Positions 9,678 through 19,516 of a DNA stretch of 64,000 bases are shown one piece after another. Below the pieces are notes generated by a model. The model did not search any database, had not been told where the DNA came from, and saw nothing but the letters and a program-made list of their open reading frames with translations. The stretch spans positions 248,501 through 312,500 of the forward strand of contig CAJNDS010002571.1 in assembly GCA_905221605.1 (NCBI GenBank), read 5' to 3'. Positions within the stretch are counted from its first letter, which is position 1; every line of letters starts with the position of its first letter. The stretch comes from Symbiodinium natans (Eukaryota; Sar; Dinophyceae; Suessiales; Symbiodiniaceae). The position numbers and the translations under genes are program-made.

Positions 9678-9711
9678 TGAGCCTTCTGGAGATGACATTT
9701 GCACGACTCAG

Positions 9712-9787
9712 GTGCTCCCTTGGCTCACGTCGTGGGCAGATGAACCTGTTGGCCCTCAACTCCCGGAGTGTGCCGAGTCGCAGCCAG
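9712..9787 (+). CDS. candidate exon, gene 2
   Basis: Acceptor GCACGACTCAG, then an open frame VLPWLTSWADEPVGPQLPEC, then a donor CAGCCAG|GTGGAG. A C-strand telomeric array precedes it. No domain recognised. It may belong with the + strand exons that end at 12896. Confidence 0.4.
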
Positions 9788-9821
9788 GTGGAGGGGCTCC
9801 TGGAATCCCCTCAACCCTTAG

Positions 9822-9930
9822 CCCTAAACCCGAAACCCTAAACCCTAACCCCTAAACCCTATCACCCTATAACCCTAAACCCTAAACCCTAAACCCTAAA
9901 CCGAATAAGCCCCAAACCCTAAACCCTAAA
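9822..9930 (-). repeat. telomeric array, C-strand, degenerate
   Basis: CCCTAAA units mixed with CCCTAACC, CCCTATCA and CCGAATAAG variants. Confidence 0.9.
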
Positions 9931-10121
9931 CGAAGGTTTTGGGCGCTTTCGGCTTTGCCTTTCGGCTTTGGAGCAGCGGCAGTGTCATGTCAAATGGAAG
10001 CGTGTGTGTTTTTTTGCAGGTGTTTTCGGATCGTCTTGTGCTGCTGCTGTTTTGTTTCCAAGAGCGCGGGAGGCTGAGGCAACAAAGTGGCTCCGGAGGC
10101 CTGGCCATTCCTGGAGGACTC

Positions 10122-10219
10122 ACTATATCCCCCTTGGGAATTGTTTTTTTTTTGCTCGTATGAAACCCAAGAGGATATTTAAAATGTAGTTCTTATTAAG
10201 GTTCTCAGGGGAGTATAGT
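10122..10219. mobile_element. TIR element family E copy 1
   Basis: Ends ACTATATCCCCC and GGGGAGTATAGT are inverted repeats, and the internal AAACCCAAGAGGATA is shared with copy 2 at 48759. About 98 bp, AT-rich core, non-coding. Confidence 0.75.
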
Positions 10220-10341
10220 TGTGAGTCTGTGTGTGTGTTTGTTGGTTAATTGTGTCCTACAAGTTAATCGGAAAGCAAGAGACGCCTTTGCACCACAGAC
10301 CACAGGCGCGCTCGTGCTGGGTTCAGGACAGGTCTCAGCAG

Positions 10342-10452
10342 GTGCTTGTGATGGCGCCAGGTAGTGTTCTGCCAAGCGACGAAAGACGGAGAGTGCTAGT
10401 TGCGGCAGCCGGGGGCGAAATGGAAACGATGCGCGTGCGCGTTTCACTTTGA
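10342..10452 (+). CDS. candidate exon, gene 2
   Basis: Acceptor GGTCTCAGCAG, then an open frame VLVMAPGSVLPSDERRRVLV then AAAGGEMETMR, ending in TGA. A GT donor occurs early (GCGCCAG|GTAGTG), so the real exon may be much shorter. Product unknown. Confidence 0.35.
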   Translation: MLVMAPGSVLPSDERRRVLVAAAGGEMETMRVRVSL

Positions 10453-11007
10453 ATGCGTTCTCTCGCCCATACGAAACAAGCCATGACTCGAAACAAGTCG
10501 AAACTGTCCCACATGGCTTGTGGATCGCAGGTCCGGAGCTGTAGTTGCTTACCCCCATAAGTTGTAGACAATGATAGACCGGGAAGGGAGCATTCATCAC
10601 GGAATAGGGTTTTTCGACGTATAAGTGGGCTGGTTATGTTTTATAGGCTGTGTTACAAGAGTGAACTGCCGTGTAGACGGGAGATGTAGTTATGTAGTAA
10701 GTTTTGTTGTCTTTTCTCCACAACACATCCGAACAAGCTACTAACAACGTTTAGCAGCCAATATGCACAGCGGTTTGGAATCTGTGTTTCTGGCATGGTC
10801 ACACAGAAGTGCAAGGTTTTGCTTGGTATTAGCACTCTTCAGAACTGAACTCGGGTGGTCGTTCCTTTTTTGGGGCACGTGTCGCCGGGGGTCGCAGACA
10901 AACGGAGCCATCGTGGAGCGTCCTTGTTGCTGTGGCGGCCCAGCCAGGCTGCCGGCAGGCAACGGCAAGCTTTCATATGGAGCAAGCTGGACAAGACTTC
11001 CAGGCAT

Positions 11008-11105
11008 CATTATTATTATTATTATTGTTATTATTATTAGAAAATATAATATTACTACTATTAGTATTATTGTTATTGTTATTGTGATTGTTATACATTT
11101 TTGTT
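11008..11105 (+). repeat. ATT-type microsatellite
   Basis: Imperfect (ATT)n/(TTG)n run. Similar ATT-rich runs occur at 28872-28905 and 37074-37132. Confidence 0.9.
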
Positions 11106-11611
11106 ATTATTTCACTGCCAGCAGGCGACCGCGGCTAAAGGCGGCGTGCCCGCACAGACAGCCACAGCAGCACAGAGCAGGTAGGCGCACACAAGCAAGC
11201 AAATTGCACTGCGGCGATGCTGCACAAGCTGAAATCACAAACCAGCTAAAGTCAAGGTAGTTTGTTGTGTAGCTTAGCTTGTCGTTTGGGATCCAAGCTT
11301 TTCCTATTTTGTGACGTGCATGTCAACTAGGATGTCCATTTCATGCATGTGCAAGGCAACGCGCAATATCGCAGGAATAAAGGTACCAGCGTCATCATTT
11401 TCCTACTATACTATGTTGCTAGGATTGTTTGTTGGGTTCCGATATGCTGTCCTTGACTTTTTCAAACTGTCGATGTGCATCTTACTATATGTGATTTTCT
11501 ACAGAATATATTCATAATATTTCGTATATACATATGCACACAAGTATTCTCAAGCCAGGGGTACTTCAAGTCACATGCGCAAGCAGAACGCAAGTGAAAC
11601 TTTGTAGATGT

Positions 11612-11690
11612 GTTTCCGCCCTTCATTCAGTAGCACTCGGAAGGCCCAACATGTTTTGAGCTGCTGCTTTTCTGCTTTGCTCATGTGTAG
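11612..11690 (+). repeat. dispersed repeat, copy 1 of 2
   Basis: About 79 bp nearly identical to 23864-23940 (shared core CATTCAGTAGCACTCGGAAG, also ..TTTTCTGCTTTG..TCATGTGTA). No inverted ends seen. It could be a duplicated exon/intron piece or a transposon fragment. Confidence 0.75.
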
Positions 11691-11828
11691 CCTGATTTAA
11701 ACAGTGGTGGATTGTTGGTTGCCAGGCCCCTGTTGTCCCGCCGGCATTCCTTGAGAAGGAGGAGGAGGCGTGCGCCACAACATGGTCTGGAGATTGGGTG
11801 GCATTCTGACCATGCAGTGCTTTGTCAG

Positions 11829-11875
11829 GACGAAAGGAGGCGCAGGGAAGTCTGCCAGTACCTCGAGGAGGCCCC
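11829..11875 (+). CDS. candidate exon, gene 2
   Basis: Acceptor CTTTGTCAG, then an open frame DERRRREVCQYLEEAPAFG. Highly charged. No domain recognised; the 3' boundary is uncertain. Confidence 0.35.
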
Positions 11876-12597
11876 AGCTTTTGGTTGAGGGATGGCTGCA
11901 GTGCTTTCCTGAGCATGGCGGCGTAGGAGAGACGTCGCAGCTGCTGCCCGCTGTTCTGTGCACTACGGCAGCAAGCGCAGCTTGGCGATGTTATGAGCAT
12001 GCATTACGAAATGCTAAACCGTGCCAGCAGGAGGAATCCAGCAACTAATTCTGATGGCTTCCACGCAGCCCAGGCGGCCCCTCTACGCCGTCTGCGTTTT
12101 GCCACGGCAGATTGAGTTTGTGGTGTAAACAAGCAGGGCTGCTGGTGTGAAGCGTGGCTTGTGCGGTGATCTGGAGCACCTTTCATTATGGATTGAGCTT
12201 GATGTACTGATTCGCATGCATGTGTGGGCTTTGCAATGTTGTCATATGTGTAACCGTGGCACAGAGGAAAGGAAACCCTGAGCCCCAGCAGTCCCTTTGA
12301 AAGTCCTTTTGAGTGGGATCTCTCTGTGCTGTTGAGGTGGGCACTTCAGCCGAAAAACTCATGGGTTTTGCGAGGCAGCAGATTGCGGAAAGGAAGCTCT
12401 CCATGGGGGCCCTGCTTTAGAGAATGAGGGTTTCCATCAAGTCAAAAACTCCCCCAGGTCGGGAGCCATGGCGAGCAAGCTGCCCAATATCGGCCAATCG
12501 TTCCAAGGCAGGGAAGCTGAATTATTGATTCGGACATTGTCTCTCACAGCGCAGTACATCCATTGCTTTAGCTAGCAGCCTTTCTAACGTCCGACAG

Positions 12598-12664
12598 GTG
12601 AAACGCCGCAGCAGCCTGGAGCGATGGCACGGCTTCAAGCGGCAAAGCCTGCCGACTGTGACCG
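12598..12664 (+). CDS. candidate exon, gene 2
   Basis: Acceptor GTCCGACAG, then VKRRSSLERWHGFKRQSLPT, then GTGACCGTG|GTGTG as a possible donor. It lies 76 bp before the terminal exon below, in the same orientation. Confidence 0.4.
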
Positions 12665-12740
12665 TGGTGTGTCGTTTTCTCTACCCGTGCTGTGTTCACA
12701 GTTTGCTTATTCCCGCCTGTTGACTGTATTGTTGTGACAG

Positions 12741-12896
12741 GTTCGCCTTCGATTGGAAATCGAGCATCTCGCGCAGAGACGACTCGATGACGCAGCACGA
12801 CAGTCTCTGGACGAGCTGGAAGAGGATGACGCGAGACAAGTACTCCGCCAAGTCAAGGAGATTATAACGAGCCAGGGAGGCCAAGCACTCCCATAA
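12741..12896 (+). CDS. terminal exon of gene 2
   Basis: Acceptor TTGTTGTGACAG, then 51 codons to a TAA. The frame begins VRLRLEIEHLAQRRLDDAAR and continues QSLDELEEDDARQVLRQVKE before ITSQGGQALP. Amphipathic, helix-rich composition. The second block loosely resembles helical repeats seen in dinoflagellate RNA-associated proteins (L-x-x-L-x-x-x-x-A-x-x-I/V-L), but that is only an impression. The minus-strand copia remnant begins right after the stop. Confidence 0.6.
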   Translation, partial: VRLRLEIEHLAQRRLDDAARQSLDELEEDDARQVLRQVKEIITSQGGQALP

Positions 12897-12899
12897 TTT

Positions 12900-13374
12900 C
12901 CGAACTCAACCTTCCTTTCCAACCAGCACATGATGTCCTCGGTCAAACCAACCTGACTCAGCTTAAGCGCCCCAGAATGGCGGAGATCAAAGGATCCTGA
13001 CAAATCCTCACTTTCGTCTTCAGATTCGACACCCTCACAGAGCTGACCCCACTCAGAGTTTGTGACATCCTGAACATTGCCCGATCCACCCCCAGAACCA
13101 TGATTTCGGGATTCTGAACCCTCGGAAACACTTTTAGGGGCAAAGCCAGCAAGTTTCATGACGCACTCCCCCCCAGGTGTCAACCTGGACGCACCATTGA
13201 GATCGAAACCCTCAGCCGACAACTCAGCCGCTACAGCCACCTCTTGCACACTACCAGCGCGCAACTCAGTCGAACCCGGCACGACAAGCGCAGCGACTCG
13301 GCGTAGTGCAGAAGGAGGTGAGCGCTTTGGCGTCAACCGATACTTTGTCTTAGGAGGTTTCTCGTGACCCGCTG
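12900..13374 (-). pseudogene. copia remnant, linker downstream of integrase
   Basis: Minus frame (part of the ORF ending upstream at 13336) is Ser/Gly/Glu-rich without a domain. It sits where copia polyproteins have the variable linker between integrase and reverse transcriptase. The RT and RNase H regions are absent. Confidence 0.45.
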
Positions 13375-13749
13375 CTAGGGGATGAACAGTATTGGTAAGT
13401 CACCTCCTGCATCGACCAACACAAGGTGACCGCCCGACGTGTCCCTGGCCTGCCCTAAATACTTGCCCGGTAGAGTCCGCGATCGCCATTGTTCAGAGTC
13501 CCCAGACCGAGCTCTGCTACGCGCGAGAAGCTGCGTGCCAAACGGTATCAACGGTGATAGATCGACCCCAAGGTCAGCGCAGAACTGAATCCAGAACCTC
13601 TGAACACCATGTTGCAAAGCCAGGCGCCAGTAATCGGCGCTGAGACCGGCGATGGCTAAAAGCCTTTTATGCCCTGAACAGCAAGTTCCGCTTTCTTGCC
13701 CCGCCGGGCTTTCACCCGCCGTCCATGTAGCATGTGTACCCTTGTCCAT
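13375..13749 (-). pseudogene. copia remnant, integrase C-terminal region
   Basis: The minus frame contains the pattern of copia integrase ends: ..ADYWRLALQHGVQRFW (residues about 40-55), LIPFGTQLLARSRAR, then PGKYLGQ and GGHLVLVDAGG. In family members these are the A-x-x-Y-A-x-x, PFGTxVxVRxR and PGxYLG motifs. The catalytic D,D-35-E core is not present upstream, so an internal deletion separates it from Gag. Confidence 0.65.
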
Positions 13750-14461
13750 CAGCCACTGCGCTACGGACGCAGATCTCAGTTCCTGTGCACGGTCCGCGTG
13801 GTAACGATGAACCGGGAACCCAGTAGCCTCCAGCTTAGTTATTCACTAGGCCCTGCACCTGCAGAAGAACCTCCTTTCCCTTTTTCGTTTTAAGCGGTAC
13901 ACCCATGAACAGAGTTCTAATACGCTCTGGAGCCGGCGCTTCGACCACGGATTCCTCATCTGGAGGATCAGGATCTTCAGCTCGCTTACCCCGAACCCGC
14001 CGATGCACCGCACAGACAAGACTCTCTTCCTCCGTTCAGAGGGGGAGTATCCTGCATCAAGCACATCCGAGGGAAGCGACCCTAAACCATCTGCTGCTTT
14101 GGGGACCTCAAAAGGAATCGACCTTGAAGCCTCAGCTCTGGAGACCTCCGAAGGAAGCGACGAAGCTGACTGTTCGCCCACGGATTTACCCGCGGCGTAC
14201 GCCGCGGTCCTGAACCATCCTCAGGCCTTCCTTTATCCTTTGCAGTCGAAAGTGGGAGACTATACGCACACGCCGAGAAGTACCGATACAACTGGACCAC
14301 CCCGGGCACGGTGGGATTGTAGTCCAAACCCGACCTATGTCGAAAGGCATCGACCCTAAACCCAATCATAGGAGCCCCGCCCAAGAGAGACAGTAGAGGC
14401 ATCTATCCCTTTCACTAATTAAGGGGGAAGGCAGCGCTGCCCCAATTTCCTTTGCCCTAGC
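13750..14461 (-). pseudogene. copia remnant, broken end of Gag
   Basis: The minus ORF 14402-14082 carries MIGFRVDAFRHRSGLDYNPT, which follows the Gag core in dinoflagellate copia elements. It is in a different frame from the ORF above it, so at least one frameshift is present. A second minus frame (14181-13846) is open but unrecognised. No CCHC knuckle or protease was found. Confidence 0.55.
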
Positions 14462-15268
14462 TTAAGGTTTTGACCCCACCTTCACCGCATCTTTGTGGTA
14501 TTTAAACGCCTCAGGACTGACTAGCTGAGACAAATGCGCCCTCTCTCTGGCCCCGCTCGGCTGATAGATGCACATGACCCGGAAAAGTATCGACGAGGTA
14601 GTCAACCGCCTGTTTGTTATGACATCTTCCTTCAGGTTCGCAGGCAAAGCTGCCAGAAGCAGACGAACCGCCCTACTCTCAACACGCTGAAACAAAACCG
14701 AATCAAAAGGAGCAACCACCATACCCGGATCCAGCCCTAAACGCCCAAGAGGATCAGCCGTCAACCACTGATTGTACCACTTTGTTGCCGCAACCTCGAC
14801 GCAGTTGAACCAAACATGGCGCTGGGGGACAAGCCCTGAAAGATCTGCCTCACTTGGGCCCAGCCAGTTGCCACAAACCACTGCTGAACAAGTTAGATCT
14901 GCAGACACCAACTTAGGTAGCTCCTGGATGTACTTGGCGGGTTCCTGTGGCCTATTCCCGAACGCTGGAGCCCCAACATCACCGATACCAAGCCCCAATC
15001 TTCCACCCAGACTCCCCTCACCGACAGGGCGATCTTCCAACCGCTGCATCCCGAGCCCCCCACCCATCCCGATGGGAACATTAGGCTGTCGCGGCGAAAG
15101 CGGCGGTGGTCCAGGCGGAGGCCGAATAACCGTGCCCCCAGGAGACACAGGATATCCTTCATGATCGAAACCTCTACCGGAATTAATCCCTCCTGACCTA
15201 GGCGTGGAATATCCAGACTCTTCCTGCCACCCAGAACCCGCTACCGCAACCCCAGCAAACTGCCTCAT
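14462..15268 (-). pseudogene. copia remnant, Gag core
   Basis: 268 codons. Residues about 45-75 are Pro/Gly-rich. Residues about 140-255 carry the Gag (UBN2-like) pattern: WFNCVEVAATKWYNQWLTAD, RVESRAVRLLLAALP, LTTSSILFRVMCIYQPSGAR, typical of dinoflagellate Ty1/copia Gag. Known role: coat protein that assembles virus-like particles around element RNA. The frame breaks at the downstream end (KYHKDAVKVGSKP then stop). Confidence 0.7.
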
Positions 15269-15412
15269 AGTCTGAGTTCCTGGAGCCCGTTACTTGACGC
15301 TGAACAATTACCTCCCAATTCGGCAAAGCAACATCTTGAGGACACCCGCAACTCACAGGTGGAGACACCCCCGAAGCCTCAAACCGATGTTGATCCATTA
15401 AGGAATGACCCT
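15269..15412 (-). pseudogene. copia remnant, frameshifted Gag junction
   Basis: Between the two long Gag ORFs the open frame moves to a third frame (minus, 15398-15198), so at least two small indels separate the N-terminal and core pieces. Confidence 0.5.
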
Positions 15413-16366
15413 CTAGCGGTTGTGTCGTTGTTGTGATCCTAAAACATCCGGTCCCGATACACCAACCGACCTACAATCAACCCTTCTATCAGGACCTGGG
15501 AAATCCATCGCACTAACAGTTGCACACTGCACATCGACGCCACGGTGATCTGGGGCCATCATGAATTCAGAAGATCCACGTCCTACTGCAAACGAAGCTG
15601 GCGACATCCATGGCGCAAGTTCCTGTGGAGTTCCTGCACTGTGCCATGAAGACTGTGACTCGACTTGCTCAAGCCTTCGTTTCAGCGCACGGTTCTCTTC
15701 AATCACCTGTTCCAGCAAGTACTCGATCCTAACTCCCGGTGCAATGACTGGGATCAGCTCTCGTTGATCGTCACCCTCTGGTCTTCCTCTGGCACTTTGA
15801 TGAACACGCTGCTCAGCTCCCAAACTGTCCTGAACCTGAGCGTCACAATCTTTCACCCCAGAGCCAGATCCGTCCGCGCCTGCCAAATCCAGCCCAACAG
15901 CTTTCCCATTCCTTCCAGGAGAAGTCACGCTGCCGGACGTCTCAACTCTGGCCACGCGTGGAGCCATCCCTGCACTCCTCAGAGGTCCAAGTGATGTCGC
16001 GTAGTTCGGTTCCAAGCTCGCGTCTCGGTACGTATCCCCCAAGGCCGCCTCGTTGACCTCAGGACAAAGCCGGCTGGCATCATCCAGAGTGTTCGGCCTT
16101 GTTCTCTTCAAGGCAACTTCCGCCTTGACATTTTGGCTATGAAAAGGGCTTGCTATCGGGAGACGTGTGCTCTCTAAGCATTCGGCAGCTTCTCCCGATT
16201 CTAACATACCAGGTGATGCATCACCTGACCACGTAGCTCCTCCAGGATTAGCCGCACTAGCGAGTCCCTGGCTCAAGGCTGCTTCATAGTTGTAATCTTG
16301 CGGTACACTTCCTTCCTCCTGCTCATCTGCCACGCCCGCCCTTCTTCTTCGGGCCAGCTCTTCCAT
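15413..16366 (-). pseudogene. copia remnant, Gag N-terminal region
   Basis: 317 codons beginning MEELARRRRAGVADEQEEG. Low-complexity polar sequence, with a coiled-coil segment around residues 213-238 (YLLEQVIEENRALKRRLEQV) followed by SWHSAGTPQE, the arrangement seen before the Gag core in dinoflagellate copia elements. No LTR was identified upstream (16367-16430) or downstream. Confidence 0.6.
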
Positions 16367-16409
16367 TGCTCAATGACTACGGAGGTTTGCACTAAAGAAC
16401 CCAACCAAA

Positions 16410-16748
16410 CTAGCCCAAGAGCAACCTACAATGAATTGACTTATCTTCTTCATTGTTATCATTTTTCTCATCGTTGTTATCATCATCGTTGTCTTCATCA
16501 TCTTTCCCTAGTGCAACTTTCAAGAAATCCGTCAACTCCTCATAACGCTTTATCAACTTGTGATGTTCGTCTTTTTCTTTATAACATAATTGCTTATGCT
16601 TATTAAATGCTTCCAAGTCTTCTTCGTCTAGAATGTCTTTGTAATTATTAGATATTCTATCGGCTTCATCTATCTGAGAAATAAAGTCTTCATAATCACA
16701 CCTAAGACAATCAAGTTTAAAGTTGTATTTTTTCATATAATTACTCAT
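16410..16748 (-). CDS. AT-rich ORF 1, truncated at island edge
   Basis: 112 codons starting MSNYMKKYNFKLDC. Lys/Asp/Glu/Asn-rich with coiled-coil-like spacing (LIKRYEELTDFLKVAL at about 65-80) and an acidic tail of D/E/N (about 82-104). The last residues (SIHCRLLLG) are read from host-like DNA, so the original 3' end is probably lost at the junction. Codon use is strongly A/T-ending, unlike all neighbours. No family recognised. Confidence 0.55.
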   Translation of the reverse strand: MSNYMKKYNFKLDCLRCDYEDFISQIDEADRISNNYKDILDEEDLEAFNKHKQLCYKEKDEHHKLIKRYEELTDFLKVALGKDDEDNDDDNNDEKNDNNEEDKSIHCRLLLG

Positions 16749-17165
16749 ATACTGTTCTCATTACTAATGTATTACATCATTTTGTTTTTAAGTGTCTTTA
16801 AGTTAAAATAACCATCATATTAACATTTATTTGTATTAATATTATGGTTAGTCTTCTTCTTCAAATATATCACATAAATAATCATATATACCCTTAAAGT
16901 TAAAATGGTTTCTGTAAAGACCTACTTGTTTCTGAAAACAAATGAAAAAGATTGCAATCATAATACGATATATTGGTTCTTCAAATTTATTTCTATAGTT
17001 GTAAGTCTCTCCATAAAAATCCCATTCATCATGTATACAATAAATATTATAATCCAACAACCAAAACTTTCTATAATCATCAATCATTTTTATGTTCCTT
17101 GTCTCATTCACGAACTTTTTCAATAATGGTTTTAACTCAGTTTTTGATTGATATTTTTTCGATCA
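16431..17165. other. AT-rich island of foreign composition
   Basis: Base composition falls abruptly to roughly a quarter to a third G+C by eye, with sharp edges: the copia 5' flank on the left and CAGCCTCAGCGTCCATG on the right. It contains two minus-strand ORFs separated by about 100 bp of very AT-rich DNA, and no telomeric repeat. Composition and compact gene spacing recall large DNA viruses or an AT-rich endosymbiont or organelle. Source unproven. Confidence 0.7.
16848..17150 (-). CDS. AT-rich ORF 2, 5' end lost or no ATG
   Basis: The open frame runs upstream of the TTG at 17123 to about 17150 (KYQSKTELKPLLKKFVNET), where a TGA in host-like sequence ends it. There is no ATG before codon about 22. 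Tyr/Phe/Ile-rich, with DYRKFWLLDYNIYCIHDEW, a hydrophobic IMIAIFFICF segment and an acidic end (IFEEED). About 95-100 residues. No family recognised; style resembles short uncharacterised proteins of giant viruses. Confidence 0.5.
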   Translation of the reverse strand, partial: QSKTELKPLLKKFVNETRNIKMIDDYRKFWLLDYNIYCIHDEWDFYGETYNYRNKFEEPIYRIMIAIFFICFQKQVGLYRNHFNFKGIYDYLCDIFEEED

Positions 17166-17226
17166 AAAACAGCCTCAGCGTCCATGTGTCATCCTTGCGC
17201 AGGGGCCAATGCCTCGCTTCACGCAT

Positions 17227-17250
17227 TTAGGGTTTAGGGTTTAGGGTTTC
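17227..17250 (+). repeat. telomeric array, G-strand
   Basis: Three TTTAGGG units just right of the AT-rich island. Confidence 0.9.
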
Positions 17251-17259
17251 GGGGTGAAA

Positions 17260-17370
17260 AGGAAAGGGGCTTTTGGGAGCTGTGATTTGAGGGTCTGGTT
17301 GCAGTTAGCTGCAGTGCTTGAAGGGCTGGAAGCCTTGAAGACGTTGACTTCTGTGGCCTGTGATAGGGGG
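17260..17370 (+). CDS. candidate exon, unknown product
   Basis: An open frame (17254-17445) whose best part reads RVWLQLAAVLEGLEALKTLT then SVACDRGF, a leucine-rich helical segment. Acceptor-like GTTGCAG and CTGCAG lie inside, so the true start is uncertain. Confidence 0.35.
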
Positions 17371-18199
17371 TTCAAAGGGCTGCCGGAAGACTATGTGTTC
17401 ATTAGTTCACTTAACATTCGGATGTCGCAAACGTTGACCGGTTGAGACTCTGCGCCGTCAGTTTAGCGAGAAGTTTTCAGGAATCGATGACCATGTCTGC
17501 TTGGAGGGGTTCTTTCTCCTTTCTTGAGTACAGCCACCAGCCTGTATCCGAGAGGTGTTAAAACTAGGGAATCGTTGAGACTGAGGTCTGGGTAAACACA
17601 GGGAATGTTTAGGGCAGACCGAAGGCTTCTCGTACTTTCTTACGCAAGTTTCTTGCTGCCCTAAACACTGCGGCAAAAAACGCGGCGGGTTCACCGCGAG
17701 ACGCCGAGGGCATTGATAAATCTAATCCAAGTACGAGTTAGGACAAACTCCTTGTGCGGCCACGCCATGGCTCCGGCACATTGCCGGCATCAGCGATGGC
17801 CCGCTTCTTGCCGGAGATTCGACACACTTCTACTTAAATCGCACAAACAATCTTCAAACCACAATACTTACATCTTGCACGCATGTGACCTCAGCCTTGT
17901 TCTACCGATTGTACCGTGCCCGCAACGTTGAAGAAAGTTGCATCCGGTTAAAACGAGCAACATGTGGAGGTGGCTTTACACACAGAGCGAAGCCCAGAAG
18001 CTGTTGCACGCAGTGCTTCAGCTTTGAGTCTTCCAGGCGGTTTGGCTAAAGAGTGGAACCTACTCGATACCGGTAGAGAACACACAAGAGCCATTAGTTC
18101 AATGGCTTCTGGGAGCACGCAGCGCATAACACTTCAATGCCTTGCCCTCAACCCCGAACTCAGCAACCCTAAGCGAAGCCCTGCAAAGTATCGAAGGAA

Positions 18200-18300
18200 G
18201 CTCTCCTCGGGTCAGAGTCGGTGGCCTCCTGCTTCAGGTGCGGCCTCCCCGACCCCGAACACGCAAGTGCGGAAGCGTGTGTGGTGGCGTGCGTGATGAG
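18200..18300 (+). CDS. possible zinc-finger-like coding remnant
   Basis: One frame reads ESVASCFRCGLPDPEHASAE then ACVVAC, a C-x2-C...H...C spacing like the zf-RVT tail of LINEs. Frames on both sides are broken. It could be a small LINE relic on the + strand or chance. Confidence 0.25.
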
Positions 18301-18755
18301 AGGGGTTACATGCACAACGGACTTGGGGGCTCATAGGGCCTCAGGGGGGGTAGGATGGGGACGTCTCTTTTTGGATTGCCTGAAGGTCTTAGGGGGTTTA
18401 GGATGGGGCCTTCACTAGCTGCTGCAAGAGTTTCTAAGTTCAGAGGTGCCGCAGGACCCGAAGCCAGCAGGGTTTAGGAAGTTGAGGGATGAGGGGTTTC
18501 TCAACCAAACCACCCAAAGCCCCTAAAGTGCCACAGTCTCACGGTGTCAGTGCCTCTCTAGAGGTCTATAAACCCAAGCTGCAACCCCACAAGTGAGGTG
18601 GCAGTTTGGTGCGTCGGCCCATGCCATGGCATCGACCTTCCCGTGCTCACTGCGCGGGAACATCTCCCAGGCGACTTGCACTTGAAACCCAATAGACTCC
18701 GATCCCGAACCACCTTTGACCCCCTGGTTCTTAGTAGGGAATGAGGGAATTAGTG

Positions 18756-18815
18756 GCCTATGTACATATATACATATATATATATACGTATACATACACA
18801 TATACATATAGATCA
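18756..18815 (+). repeat. TATATACA microsatellite
   Basis: Imperfect alternating TA/CA run. Confidence 0.85.
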
Positions 18816-18973
18816 ACCCTTTCAGGCATTATATAGGGTACCTCATTCCGAATCAGACCCTTACCTCAAGCCATTTGCGCTTGGCGGCCGCTATCCGTGA
18901 GCTATCGCATCAGACACGGTGCCCTCAACACGTCTAGCTTTAGTCGAGCAGCCTTAGCACTCAGCCTGCAGAA

Positions 18974-19079
18974 TGGGGGGCTTACGATATTAGGGGTACC
19001 TTATTGGGGTCCTTATCATATGGGATCTCAGTACGACTCGGGGTCTATGTTCAGGGTCCTTGTTTATCGTAAACCCCCG
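18974..19079. mobile_element. TIR element family F copy 2
   Basis: Ends GGGGGGCTTACGATATTAGG and ..TTGTTTATCGTAAACCCCC form imperfect inverted repeats, with TAGGGGTACC just inside. About 105 bp, placed immediately before a C-strand telomeric array. Confidence 0.65.
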
Positions 19080-19087
19080 AATCTTGC

Positions 19088-19128
19088 ACCCTAAACCCTA
19101 AACCCCAAACCCTAAACCCTAAACCCTT
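19088..19128 (-). repeat. telomeric array, C-strand
   Basis: Five to six CCCTAAA units ending in CCCTTGCAG, so the array runs straight into an acceptor. Confidence 0.95.
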
Positions 19129-19132
19129 GCAG

Positions 19133-19222
19133 GCATTACACCGCAGACGGAGGCCGTCCAACTCACTGGCTTCCTTGCGGCGTCGGGCAGGGCCTCTCGC
19201 CTTCGTCAAGTTGAGCTTCTGA
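19133..19222 (+). CDS. candidate exon after C-strand array
   Basis: The open frame after CCCTTGCAG reads ITPQTEAVQLTGFLAASGRA then SRLRQVELL. It is one of the clearest cases of a telomeric C-array serving as the region before a splice acceptor. Product unknown. Confidence 0.5.
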   Translation, partial: ALHRRRRPSNSLASLRRRAGPLAFVKLSF

Positions 19223-19280
19223 CCCTCAACCCTAAGCCCTAAGCCCTAAACCCTAAACCCTAACCCCAAACCCTAAACAT
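19223..19280 (-). repeat. telomeric array, C-strand
   Basis: CCCTAAG, CCCTAAA and CCCCAAA units following the exon above. Confidence 0.9.
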
Positions 19281-19516
19281 TAAACACAGGATGAGCACCA
19301 GGGCAACTCTAGACAACACTTGCAAACTTTCGGAGCCTGACGTGGGCATTAGGGGGTACCCCGTTTATACCCCTACATAGAATATAGGTTCCCTTAAAGG
19401 GACCCCTAAAAGGGTACCCCTGCTTTCTTTGCTTTTTGGGTTTGCTTTAGGGGGGAATCCCCCTTTGAGAGTTAGTGGGGCTTAAGCCTGAAAGCTCTTG
19501 AATTCTGCAACAGTTG

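Noticed and set aside
12707-12900. Minus-strand continuation of the copia linker ORF
   Set aside because: The + strand frame here (51 codons with acceptor and stop) has far better protein character, so the minus frame in this part is a shadow.
15561-15994. + strand ORFs of 68-109 codons
   Set aside because: Antisense shadows of the copia Gag frame.
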